Assembly: GCA_027065635.1 (NCBI GenBank)
Contig: JAMONQ010000161.1
Location: 1 to 6,943 of the forward strand
Source of the DNA: Campylobacterales bacterium
GTDB taxonomy: Bacteria; Campylobacterota; Campylobacteria; Campylobacterales; Hydrogenimonadaceae
Direction of reading: 5' to 3'
DNA: 6,943 nucleotides
Shown here: piece after piece, positions 1 through 6,125 of the stretch
Layout: every line of letters starts with the position of its first letter
How positions within the stretch are numbered: the first letter of the stretch is position 1
The notes under the pieces: model-generated
Database searches by the model: none
What the model saw: the letters and a program-made list of their open reading frames with translations, nothing else
What the model was told of the DNA's origin: nothing
Program-made: the position numbers and the translations under genes

Positions 1-922
1 CTCCGCTTCTGGTATCGGAGGGCTGGCGAATATCGAAAAGAACGCCGTTGTTTGTGAAAACCGCGGTCCAAGAAGAATATCGCCCTTTTTCATTCCATCC
101 TCTCTGGTCAATATGCTCGGCGGCTTCATCTCGATTTTTCATAACCTGAAAGGCCCCAACCTCTCCAGCGTGACGGCGTGTGCCGCCGGAACTCACGCAA
201 TCGGCGAGGCGGCGAAGACCATTATGCTGGGCGGCGCCGACAGGATGCTGGTAGTCGGTGCGGAGGCTGCGATATGTCCGGTAGGCATAGGCGGATTTGC
301 CGCGATGAAAGCTCTTGCCGTACGTAACGACGAGCCGAAAAAGGCTTCCCGCCCGTTCGATGCGGATCGCGGCGGATTCGTTATGGGAGAGGGAGCGGGA
401 TCTTTGGTGCTCGAAGAGTATGAGGCGGCGAAAGCCAGAGGTGCCAGAATCTACGGAGAGCTCATAGGCTTTGGTGAAAGCGGAGACGCAAATCACATAA
501 CTACGCCCGCCCCGGAAGGAGAGGGTGCCTATAGAGCCATGAAAGCCGCGCTCGAAATGGCCGGTAACCCGAAAGTAGACTATATAAACGCGCACGGAAC
601 CAGCACCAAGTATAATGACTGGTATGAAACCATGGCTATAAAAAAGGCATTCGGCGGCAAAGAGAACTGCCCGCCGGTAAGCTCCACGAAGGGACAGACC
701 GCACATTGCCTCGGTGCGGCCGGCGCGATAGAGGCTATCGTGTCGCTGATGGCCATGCGTGACGGTATCATACCGCCGACGATCAACTACGAAACTCCCG
801 ATCCCGATTGTGATCTCGACTATGTGCCGAACAATCCGAGAGAGGCGAAGCTTGATGTGGTCATGAGCAACTCTTTCGGGTTCGGCGGTACCAACGGTGT
901 CGTAATCTTCAAAAAGGTCTGA
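1..922 (+). CDS. fabF: 3-oxoacyl-ACP synthase II (FabF), 3' part, 5' end outside window
   Basis: Condensing enzyme of type II fatty acid synthesis: it joins malonyl-ACP to an acyl-ACP in the cytosol, extending the chain by two carbons. The reading frame is already open at base 2 (SASGIGG...), so about 306 residues are visible and roughly the first 100 of a typical 410-residue FabF are missing. The catalytic cysteine lies in SSVTACAAG (codon 179-181), the first active-site histidine in NAHGTST (codon 593-595) and the second in KGQTAHCLGAAGA (codon 704-706). The protein ends with the family signature NSFGFGGTNG. The ATG at 113 is an internal methionine, not the start. accA begins one base after the stop, so the two are surely one transcript. 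The residue before the second histidine is Ala where E. coli has Gly (TGH to TAH). FabB is the main alternative, but this sequence fits FabF better. Confidence 0.96.
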   Translation, partial: SASGIGGLANIEKNAVVCENRGPRRISPFFIPSSLVNMLGGFISIFHNLKGPNLSSVTACAAGTHAIGEAAKTIMLGGADRMLVVGAEAAICPVGIGGFAAMKALAVRNDEPKKASRPFDADRGGFVMGEGAGSLVLEEYEAAKARGARIYGELIGFGESGDANHITTPAPEGEGAYRAMKAALEMAGNPKVDYINAHGTSTKYNDWYETMAIKKAFGGKENCPPVSSTKGQTAHCLGAAGAIEAIVSLMAMRDGIIPPTINYETPDPDCDLDYVPNNPREAKLDVVMSNSFGFGGTNGVVIFKKV

Positions 923-923
923 T

Positions 924-1871
924 GTGGCAACCTATCTTCCGTTCGAAGAGAAACTAAAGGAGATAGAAAACGATATCGCCGCGGCTAAAGTGCGCGGCGA
1001 TACGGAGGCTATCGTCATTCTCGAAAAGGATCTCGAAAAAGAGCTCTCGAAGATATATAAAAATCTCTCCGATTTTCAAAAGCTTCAGCTCGCAAGGCAT
1101 CCTGATCGTCCGTATGCGCTCGACTATATCCGTTTCCTGATGCATGATGCGGTAGAGATTCACGGAGACAGGACATTCCGTGACGATCCGGCCATTATCT
1201 GCTATCTCGGATATATCGGGGACGAGAAGTGCCTGGTGATAGGAGAGCAGAAAGGCAGAGGTACGAAGAACAAGCTAAAAAGAAACTTCGGCATGCCGAA
1301 TCCGGAAGGGTACAGAAAAGCGCTCAGGGCCGCAAAGATAGCCGAGAAATTCGGCTTGCCAATCTTGATGCTTATCGACACTCCAGGCGCCTATCCTGGG
1401 CTTGGTGCGGAAGAGCGGGGGCAGAGCGAAGCGATAGCGAGAAACCTGCTGGAGTTGAGTCGCCTCGATACCATCACGGTATCCATAGTCATAGGAGAGG
1501 GCGGAAGCGGAGGAGCGCTCGCCATAGGGGTCGCAGACAAGCTGGCGATGATGCGCTATTCGATTTTCAGCGTCATCTCCCCGGAAGGGTGTGCCGCTAT
1601 CTTATGGAACGATCCCGCGAAAGTGGAGCAGGCTACCAAGGCTTTGAAGATAACTCCGGACGAGCTTTTAAAGATGAAGCTGATCGACGACATAATCGAT
1701 GAGCCGATGATAGGAGCGCATCGTGACAAGGAAGGTGCCGCAGAGGCCGTCAGAGAGTACTTTCTTTCCCAGCTGAAACAGATGAGGGAGATGCAAAAAG
1801 AGGAGCGCTTGAAAAAAAGGTATGAGAAGATGATGAGTTTCGGCGCTTTTGCAGAGCCGGAAAAGAGCTGA
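924..1871 (+). CDS. accA: Acetyl-CoA carboxylase carboxyltransferase subunit alpha
   Basis: AccA pairs with AccD to transfer the carboxyl group from biotin-BCCP to acetyl-CoA, giving malonyl-CoA, the first committed step of fatty acid synthesis. The 315 residues match the usual length (E. coli 319). The charged helical N-terminus (1-50) is followed by LARHPDRPYALDYI (56-69), RNFGMPNPEGYRKAL (120-134), IDTPGAYPG (151-159), GAEERGQSEAIARNL (161-175) and the glycine-rich GEGGSGGALAIGVAD (191-205), which in this crotonase-fold family forms the acyl-CoA carbonyl-binding loop. The start is GTG at 924; the overlapping ATG at 922 is in another frame. AAAAAGG at 911-917, inside the end of fabF, is the likely ribosome site. 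The gene is tightly coupled to fabF, which links precursor supply to elongation. It is followed by a hairpin and a convergent gene. Confidence 0.97.
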   Translation: MATYLPFEEKLKEIENDIAAAKVRGDTEAIVILEKDLEKELSKIYKNLSDFQKLQLARHPDRPYALDYIRFLMHDAVEIHGDRTFRDDPAIICYLGYIGDEKCLVIGEQKGRGTKNKLKRNFGMPNPEGYRKALRAAKIAEKFGLPILMLIDTPGAYPGLGAEERGQSEAIARNLLELSRLDTITVSIVIGEGGSGGALAIGVADKLAMMRYSIFSVISPEGCAAILWNDPAKVEQATKALKITPDELLKMKLIDDIIDEPMIGAHRDKEGAAEAVREYFLSQLKQMREMQKEERLKKRYEKMMSFGAFAEPEKS

Positions 1872-1884
1872 TTTATAGTTGAGG

Positions 1885-1906
1885 AGGGCCGCATGAAAGC
1901 GGCCCT
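1885..1906. terminator. GC-rich hairpin between convergent genes, probable terminator
   Basis: AGGGCCGC (1885-1892) and GCGGCCCT (1899-1906) are exact reverse complements around a six-base loop ATGAAA. The hairpin starts 13 bases after the accA stop and ends 8 bases before the stop of the convergent small gene, so it could end transcripts from both sides. There is no T-run after the stem on either strand, so it is not a classical intrinsic terminator; it may instead stabilise 3' ends or assist termination. Confidence 0.6.
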
Positions 1907-1914
1907 GGCCTGTA

Positions 1915-2142
1915 TTAGAGGTCGTGTTTCTTCTTGTACTCCAGAATCATCCTGTATGCTTCGTCTTTCAGGCGAAGTTTCTCTTTTTTGAGTTTTTCGA
2001 GTTCCAGGTCGTCCATATGCTGCCTGCCCTCTTCAACTTCCGTTACAATCTTGTCCAGTTCATTGTGTTTTTCGAAGATTTTCGCGAAATGCGCGTTCTC
2101 CACTTTCAGTTTGCTGATGATATCTCGATATTCGTGAAGCAT
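1915..2142 (-). CDS. Small DUF465 (YdcH-like) helical protein
   Basis: A 75-residue, highly charged and almost entirely helical protein, probably a coiled-coil hairpin. It matches the DUF465/YdcH family by memory: the motif SKLKVENAHFAKIFEKHNELD (10-30) corresponds to the family's L-x-x-x-D/N-x-H-F-x-x-L-x-x-x-x-x-E-L-D pattern, and LKKEKLRLKDEAY (51-63) to its conserved LKKxRLxLKDEIY end. Family function is unknown. No signal peptide or membrane segment is seen, so it should be cytosolic. The ATG at 2142 is preferred because AGGAG (2152-2156) sits nine bases upstream. The longer frame from TTG at 2181 (13 extra residues) has no ribosome site and would translate that AGGAG as coding sequence. 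It lies 49 bases after argJ, probably the last gene of the rpmB-argJ group. Confidence 0.85.
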   Translation of the reverse strand: MLHEYRDIISKLKVENAHFAKIFEKHNELDKIVTEVEEGRQHMDDLELEKLKKEKLRLKDEAYRMILEYKKKHDL

Positions 2143-2191
2143 CGTATTACTCTCCTGCTGAATTTTTCTGATTATATTCAAATATTGCTTA

Positions 2192-3379
2192 TCAGGTCCT
2201 GTAGTCAGCGTTTATCTTCACATATTCATGGCCCAGATCGCAGCCGTATGCCGTAAACGAACCGTCTGCGATACCGAGATCGCACTCAATGGAGAAAGAG
2301 CTCTTTTTCATCACCTTCGCAGCTTTGGTCTCCCGCTCCTTGTCAAAAAGGATCTCTCCCTTCTCGTAGAGCGTTACATTGCCGAACTTTATCGTGAGCT
2401 TTTCAGGGTCGCACTCTACGCCGCTGGCTCCTATCGTGGATGCGATTCGTCCCCAGTTGGGATCCTCACCGTACAGTGCAGTTTTGACGAGAAGTGAGTT
2501 TGACAGAGCCTTGGCTGCCCATGTCGCCTCTTCGTCGTTTGCTGCACCTGTAACCTTGAAAGCTACACACTTCGTGGCTCCCTCTCCGTCGGCGACTATC
2601 TTCAAAGCCAGCTCGTGCATAACCTTTTCAAGCGCGAAGGAGAAGGCCTCCTTGTCGTAGACTTCTGACTTGCCGTTTGAAAGGAGCATGACTGTATCGT
2701 TCGTGGATGTATCGCCGTCTACGCTTATCGCATTGAAGGTTGTGGACGCATGTTTCTTCAGCACTTCTGCCATATCGCCGGCAGGTACTGCGGCATCGGT
2801 GGTTATGAAGCAGAGCATAGTGGCCATGGCCGGATTGATCATCCCGGCCCCTTTGGCCATTGCACCGATTCTAAAACTCTTTCCGTTTTCGATTTTTACT
2901 TCGAAAGCCACCTCTTTTTCGTAACTGTCCGTAGTCATGATCGCCTTTGAGGCGGCTTTGGCATCTCTTTTTCCGAGATCGAAGCTCTCTATCCCCTTTT
3001 TAATCTTCTCTTTTGGCAGAGGTACACCTATTACGCCGGTAGAGCTCATGACGGGGTTTTCAATCTGCGGAAAGAGAGACCTGGCGTGCGACAGAATAGA
3101 CTCTACATCGTCGAGACCTTTTTTCCCGGTCATGGCATTGGCGTTCTTTGCATTGATCAGAATGAAATTCGTACTCTCTATACTCTTTTTTAAAAAGTGC
3201 TGGATCGGGGCGGCTCTGAAGCTGTTTGTCGTGAAAATCGCACTTATACTACAAATGGAGTCGGAGTGGATGAAGGCAAGATCCCTCTCTCCATCCGGCT
3301 TCATACCGGCGCTTATGCCGTCTGCGAAAAATCCTTGCGGTGCGCAGACTCCGCCGTCGATTGATGTCAGTGTAAACAT
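2192..3379 (-). CDS. argJ: Glutamate N-acetyltransferase / ornithine acetyltransferase (ArgJ)
   Basis: ArgJ moves the acetyl group from N-acetylornithine to glutamate, recycling it in arginine synthesis; some members also use acetyl-CoA to make N-acetylglutamate from scratch. The 395 residues are full family length. Visible motifs are GGVCAPQGF (9-17), NANAMTG (79-85), STGVIG with the likely oxyanion-hole pair T114-G115, KGAGMINPAMATML (176-189) and DPNWGRI, and the protein ends in INADYRT as the family does. The precursor is expected to cut itself between A186 and T187, making Thr187 (codon 2821-2819) the nucleophile and giving alpha and beta chains. The ATG at 3379 has AGGAG (3386-3390) six bases upstream. 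Whether it is mono- or bifunctional cannot be read here; absence of argA elsewhere in the genome would suggest bifunctional. No other arg gene is in the window. Confidence 0.96.
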   Translation of the reverse strand: MFTLTSIDGGVCAPQGFFADGISAGMKPDGERDLAFIHSDSICSISAIFTTNSFRAAPIQHFLKKSIESTNFILINAKNANAMTGKKGLDDVESILSHARSLFPQIENPVMSSTGVIGVPLPKEKIKKGIESFDLGKRDAKAASKAIMTTDSYEKEVAFEVKIENGKSFRIGAMAKGAGMINPAMATMLCFITTDAAVPAGDMAEVLKKHASTTFNAISVDGDTSTNDTVMLLSNGKSEVYDKEAFSFALEKVMHELALKIVADGEGATKCVAFKVTGAANDEEATWAAKALSNSLLVKTALYGEDPNWGRIASTIGASGVECDPEKLTIKFGNVTLYEKGEILFDKERETKAAKVMKKSSFSIECDLGIADGSFTAYGCDLGHEYVKINADYRT

Positions 3380-3454
3380 TCGTCACTCCTGTGAGGTTTT
3401 GTCGAAAAAGGTATCGTGTCTGGATATTGCGGAGAAGTCGGTACGTGAGAGGGT

Positions 3455-3473
3455 GCCGAAGAGACTCTTCGGC
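3455..3473. repeat. Perfect inverted repeat after rpmB
   Basis: GCCGAAGA (3455-3462) and TCTTCGGC (3466-3473) are exact reverse complements around three bases, giving an 8-bp stem with a tight loop. It lies nine bases past the rpmB stop, in the 103-base gap before argJ. No T-run follows on the minus strand, so it may be a processing or partial-termination element lowering argJ expression relative to rpmB, or a protein-binding palindrome. No convincing separate argJ promoter was found in the gap. Confidence 0.55.
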
Positions 3474-3482
3474 GGAAGGTGT

Positions 3483-3674
3483 CTATGCGCCTTTTTTCTT
3501 CATAGTGCGCAGTGTGGAAGCTGCGACTTTTATCTTTTTGCGCGTACCGTCTTCCAGAGTGATTCTTACGGTTCGAAGGTTCGGCAGGAAGCGCCTTTTT
3601 GTCTTGTTGTGGGCGTGGCTTACATTGTTGCCGGACATCGGACCTTTACCTGTGATTGAGCATTTTCGTGCCAT
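3483..3674 (-). CDS. rpmB: 50S ribosomal protein L28
   Basis: A basic 63-residue protein of the large ribosomal subunit. MARKCSITGKGPMSGNNVSH at the N-terminus, followed by AHNKTKRRFLPNLR (21-34), is the L28 signature, and the lysine-rich tail STLRTMKKKGA closes it. Length is normal for bacterial L28. Only one cysteine (C5) is present, so it is not a four-cysteine zinc-binding version. The ATG at 3674 has AAAGG (3682-3686) seven bases upstream. It is the first gene of the minus-strand group and stands head to head with the HDOD gene across a 233-base AT-rich region. In many bacteria rpmB is paired with rpmG; here argJ follows instead. Confidence 0.97.
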   Translation of the reverse strand: MARKCSITGKGPMSGNNVSHAHNKTKRRFLPNLRTVRITLEDGTRKKIKVAASTLRTMKKKGA

Positions 3675-3716
3675 GGTTTAGCCTTTAAAAATATGAATTG
3701 GTGAAAAAGTTGGCTA

Positions 3717-3722
3717 ATTGTA
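3717..3722 (-). promoter_or_regulatory. Candidate -10 element for rpmB
   Basis: On the minus strand TACAAT (3722-3717) matches TATAAT at five of six positions and would start transcription some 30-35 bases before the rpmB ATG. No good -35 hexamer is visible; the place it would occupy overlaps the -35 of the divergent plus-strand promoter. Campylobacterota promoters often rely on the -10 alone, so this is plausible but unproven. Confidence 0.4.
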
Positions 3723-3740
3723 TAGAAATAAAACATAGAT

Positions 3741-3769
3741 TTGACTTAAATTAAGGAACAATTTATAAA
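3741..3769 (+). promoter_or_regulatory. Near-consensus sigma-70 type promoter
   Basis: TTGACT (3741-3746) and TATAAA (3764-3769) are separated by exactly 17 bases, each matching its consensus hexamer at five of six positions. Start of transcription is expected near 3776. It points towards the HDOD gene and leaves an untranslated leader of about 130 bases that contains a possible short ORF. So strong a -35 is unusual for Campylobacterota housekeeping promoters. Confidence 0.6.
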
Positions 3770-3794
3770 GTCAGTAGCAATGGAGAGTGTATAA

Positions 3795-3851
3795 GTGCGG
3801 AAATTCATCGAAAAAATCTCCGATTGGGCCGTTTTTTCCGATTGTTGTTAA
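3795..3851 (+). CDS. Possible 18-codon leader peptide or gene remnant
   Basis: A GTG-started frame encodes MRKFIEKISDWAVFSDCC and stops at TAA (3849-3851). GGAGAG (3782-3787) lies seven bases upstream, a better ribosome site than that of the HDOD gene, and the promoter at 3741-3769 would place it near the 5' end of the transcript. An 18-base spaced repeat TCCGATTG (3819-3826 and 3837-3844) falls in frame, and an A/T stem with one bulged base (3807-3816 with 3832-3842) could form inside it. It has no recognisable family. It could be a translated leader, the left-over 5' end of a lost gene, or chance. Confidence 0.25.
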   Translation: MRKFIEKISDWAVFSDCC

Positions 3852-3868
3852 AATATTTTCTATTTTAC

Positions 3869-3876
3869 GATAAAAT
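3869..3876 (+). promoter_or_regulatory. Candidate second -10 element for the HDOD gene
   Basis: GATAAAAT fits the extended Campylobacterota-type -10 pattern (G-N-T-A-N-A-A-T) and follows a T-rich stretch (3855-3867). Transcription from it would begin near 3883 and give a short leader of about 25 bases before the ATG at 3908. The whole region is AT-rich, so a chance match is quite possible. Confidence 0.35.
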
Positions 3877-3907
3877 TTTACAAAACCGCTACAAGGCTAC
3901 GAAAGAT

Positions 3908-4705
3908 ATGATTACATCCCAGCAGATCGGCGAGTATCTAAAGAGAGTTCCTCCGCTTCCCGAGGCGATAGGCGGTACATTGAGGCTTCTTTCCGAAGGA
4001 GAGCTTGCGTCCGCGGCGAAAACGGCATCGGAAGATCCGGCGCTTATCTACTATCTGAAACAGGTCGTAAACAGTGCGGCGTACGGCTTCAAACAGGAGC
4101 TCAAAGAGCCTATGCAGATCTTTTCGGCATTGGGAACGGAGAGGGCAAGAGAGCTTTTGTATGCCTATATGGTCCACTCCGTCGCTCCGGAAAAATGGGG
4201 TTATTTTGCACTCGACAAGGATGGATTCACCCACTTTCAACTCTCTTTCATGCAGAGATGGGAGAAGATCGTATCCGCCGAGAAGATCGATGAGAAGTAC
4301 ACGAGCGCAGCCGCCATCATGAGTGCCGGCGTGATCGTCGCTGACGCGATTTTCGCCGATCACGCTTCGGATGTGGCGCTTTTGCGAGAAAACAGCGATC
4401 TCGATCTCGATACAATTCTTGAGAGGGTGAGCGGCTTCAGGTTCGAGCGACTGGTGGCGGCTATAGCCGGGAAGTGGGAGGTGGAAAGGGATGTAACAGA
4501 GCTCGTTACGCTCGCTTTTGGCAGATCGGAGTGCAGCGACAGCGACTCCGCATGCCGTGCCGCGCGCTTTTTGCATCTTCTGCTATTTTATGAGCTTAGC
4601 CGTCCGATGATGCTGGATGCGGGAGTCAACGCTTTTATCTCCTTCAACCCGGAGTTTACGATGCCGGTACTCGACAGATTTGAAGAGATCGTGGGTGTAG
4701 AATGA
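3908..4705 (+). CDS. HDOD-domain protein
   Basis: A 265-residue cytosolic protein with an N-terminal HDOD domain, a metal-free relative of HD phosphohydrolases found in bacterial signalling proteins. Support comes from VPPLPEAI (14-21), EDPALIYYLKQVVNSAAYGF (42-61, the family's DPALxxxLLxxxNSAxYG core) and FSALGTERARELLYAYMV (72-89, matching the LGxxxLRxLV helix). The helical C-terminal half (about 100-265) is not recognisable to me and contains a short acidic-serine patch SECSDSDS (207-214). No membrane segment is seen. The ATG at 3908 is preferred: the frame extends upstream to TTG 3824, but those 28 residues come from AT-rich promoter-like DNA. Its ribosome site is weak (AAGG 3893-3896, 11 bases away). 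The stop overlaps the next start as ATGA, implying translational coupling and a shared role. Specific function unknown. Confidence 0.85.
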   Translation: MITSQQIGEYLKRVPPLPEAIGGTLRLLSEGELASAAKTASEDPALIYYLKQVVNSAAYGFKQELKEPMQIFSALGTERARELLYAYMVHSVAPEKWGYFALDKDGFTHFQLSFMQRWEKIVSAEKIDEKYTSAAAIMSAGVIVADAIFADHASDVALLRENSDLDLDTILERVSGFRFERLVAAIAGKWEVERDVTELVTLAFGRSECSDSDSACRAARFLHLLLFYELSRPMMLDAGVNAFISFNPEFTMPVLDRFEEIVGVE

Positions 4706-6099
4706 GACCGATAGTAAAAAAGCAGAGAATAGCGGTTTTTACGCCGCAGGGGTTTTTGGACGGAAACAGCGCCTCCGGCCTGATCACGATGCAGGATATG
4801 GAGGCTACAAGATCGACGAAAGTATCCATGATTCTTGTCTCGATGAAGAAGGTGGTCTTTTTCAACAAAAACGGTGTGACGATACTGCTCGATACCCTGA
4901 TCAAGCTTCAAAAGGATATGAAAGCGACGATCGGTTTTTGCGACTACAACAAGAAGCAGTACGAGGCCTTCTTCAACTTTTTCGAAGGCGAGATCCCCTT
5001 CAGTCTCTTCAAGACACTCGATGTGGCGATGCTCTTTGCAGGCGGTGTCGAAGCAAAGAGCGACTCCGAAAACGTACTCGTCTACAATGAGGACTCTACC
5101 CAGCGCAGTATGCAGGCGATAGAGATATACGACAGAGGTTACAATCCGGTAGTCGCACAGACTCTCGACGATTTCGAGAAGAAGATGCAAGATAGCGAGA
5201 AGTTCGTCGAGGTGGTGGAGAGCACCTATCTTGGCTTTATGGGAAACAAGATCGCGGCCAAGACGAGAGGAAACTGTGTAGTCTATTATCTGAAGGGCTT
5301 TCTGGACGGATCCGTTACGGAGCAGTTCGATGTAATGTATCATCAAAACTGTCTGAAGGTCGGTTTTCAACTCTTTATGTTCGATGCCACGCGTGTCAGC
5401 TCCCTGAATATACACGCGGCCAACTTCTTCTCGAGGCTATCGACGGCCGGTGCCGAATATGGAGCCCTTATCGCGATAGTGGGACTCGATATGGAGAAGA
5501 CACCCAAGGCTTTTGTCGAGGAGCTCGAAGATGCCGGTATCATGTTTTTCGAGAACGAGACAGACTTCCTAACGGACGAGACGGTTCGCTCAATGGCCGG
5601 AGGCGGATCCGCTATAAAGAAGGAGAAAAACAAGCTTACAAAGCCGGTGGTGGCCAAGCTGCCGGTTTTTGTCGAGTCGGCCATGGGTACCTTGCAGATG
5701 ATGACAAACATGATAGCCCAGAAAGAGAGCATGAATATTCAACCCTTCGCAGCCAAAGGGAAAGATCTCATGGCCAGTTCGGTAGCTTTTTACGGGGATA
5801 TAGAGGGAATGGTCACCCTGGTGATGCCGAAGAGACTGGTTCAGAAGTCGTGTATGCTTCTGGTTGGCGAAGAGAGCGAGGATGAGGAGGTGCTAAGCGA
5901 CGCGCTCAGCGAACTGGTAAATATAGTAGCCGGAAAATCGAAAACCTCTCTTCAGGAGTCTGGAGTCAATATAAACATCACGCTTCCAAGAAGCTACACT
6001 TCCATAGAGGATCTTAAAAGTACGCTCGAAGGGCTGCAGGGAGTTCAGGTCAATTTCAGTTTCGATGATTATCCTTTCACATTCTATCTGAGCCCTTGA
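4702..6099 (+). CDS. Multidomain CheX-type phosphatase with two STAS-like segments
   Basis: A 465-residue soluble protein. The C-terminal part (about 320-465) resembles CheX, which dephosphorylates CheY-type receivers: FVESAMGTLQMM (323-334), a central VAFYGDIEGMVTLVMP (361-376), and helix DALSELVNIVAGKSKTSL (400-417). That helix carries the D/S-x3-E-x2-N phosphatase pattern as D400, E404, N407. The N-terminus has two STAS-like segments (about 8-115 and 192-292), each opening with GFLDG (17-21 and 199-203), suggesting duplication. The usual DSSG phosphorylation site reads NKNG (55-58) in the first and approximately NIHA (236-239) in the second, so neither should be phosphorylated there. Residues 125-175 between them (VLVYNEDSTQR...) look like the first part of a receiver domain. 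The start overlaps the HDOD stop, and the stop is 26 bases before rpe. Its target is unknown. CheX assignment is firm; STAS and receiver calls are weaker. Confidence 0.8.
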   Translation: MRPIVKKQRIAVFTPQGFLDGNSASGLITMQDMEATRSTKVSMILVSMKKVVFFNKNGVTILLDTLIKLQKDMKATIGFCDYNKKQYEAFFNFFEGEIPFSLFKTLDVAMLFAGGVEAKSDSENVLVYNEDSTQRSMQAIEIYDRGYNPVVAQTLDDFEKKMQDSEKFVEVVESTYLGFMGNKIAAKTRGNCVVYYLKGFLDGSVTEQFDVMYHQNCLKVGFQLFMFDATRVSSLNIHAANFFSRLSTAGAEYGALIAIVGLDMEKTPKAFVEELEDAGIMFFENETDFLTDETVRSMAGGGSAIKKEKNKLTKPVVAKLPVFVESAMGTLQMMTNMIAQKESMNIQPFAAKGKDLMASSVAFYGDIEGMVTLVMPKRLVQKSCMLLVGEESEDEEVLSDALSELVNIVAGKSKTSLQESGVNINITLPRSYTSIEDLKSTLEGLQGVQVNFSFDDYPFTFYLSP

Positions 6100-6113
6100 G
6101 CGGCGACATAATG

Positions 6114-6119
6114 AAAGGA
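6114..6119 (+). promoter_or_regulatory. Shine-Dalgarno that sets the rpe start
   Basis: AAAGGA lies six bases before ATG 6126. Frames beginning at ATG 6111 or TTG 6096 have no comparable site, and starting at 6111 would read this element as codons, so it argues for the shorter protein. Confidence 0.7.
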
Positions 6120-6125
6120 AAGCCA

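Noticed and set aside
1229..1702. 157-residue plus-strand frame inside accA
   Set aside because: Arg/Ser/Gly-rich translation with no family resemblance, and it fully overlaps a certain accA in another frame; a GC-codon shadow.
2937..3659. 240-residue plus-strand frame opposite argJ and rpmB
   Set aside because: Runs antisense through two certain genes and the gap between them; no recognisable domain.
3824..3907. TTG-started 28-residue N-terminal extension of the HDOD protein
   Set aside because: It has no ribosome site and consists of AT-rich promoter-like DNA; the HDOD homology begins only after the ATG at 3908.
3938..4576. 212-residue minus-strand frame opposite the HDOD gene
   Set aside because: No domain and implausible composition; the plus strand carries a clear HDOD core.
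4588..5415. 275-residue minus-strand frame opposite the HDOD and CheX genes
   Set aside because: His/Leu/Arg-rich composition without motifs, spanning the junction of two well-supported plus-strand genes; antisense shadow.
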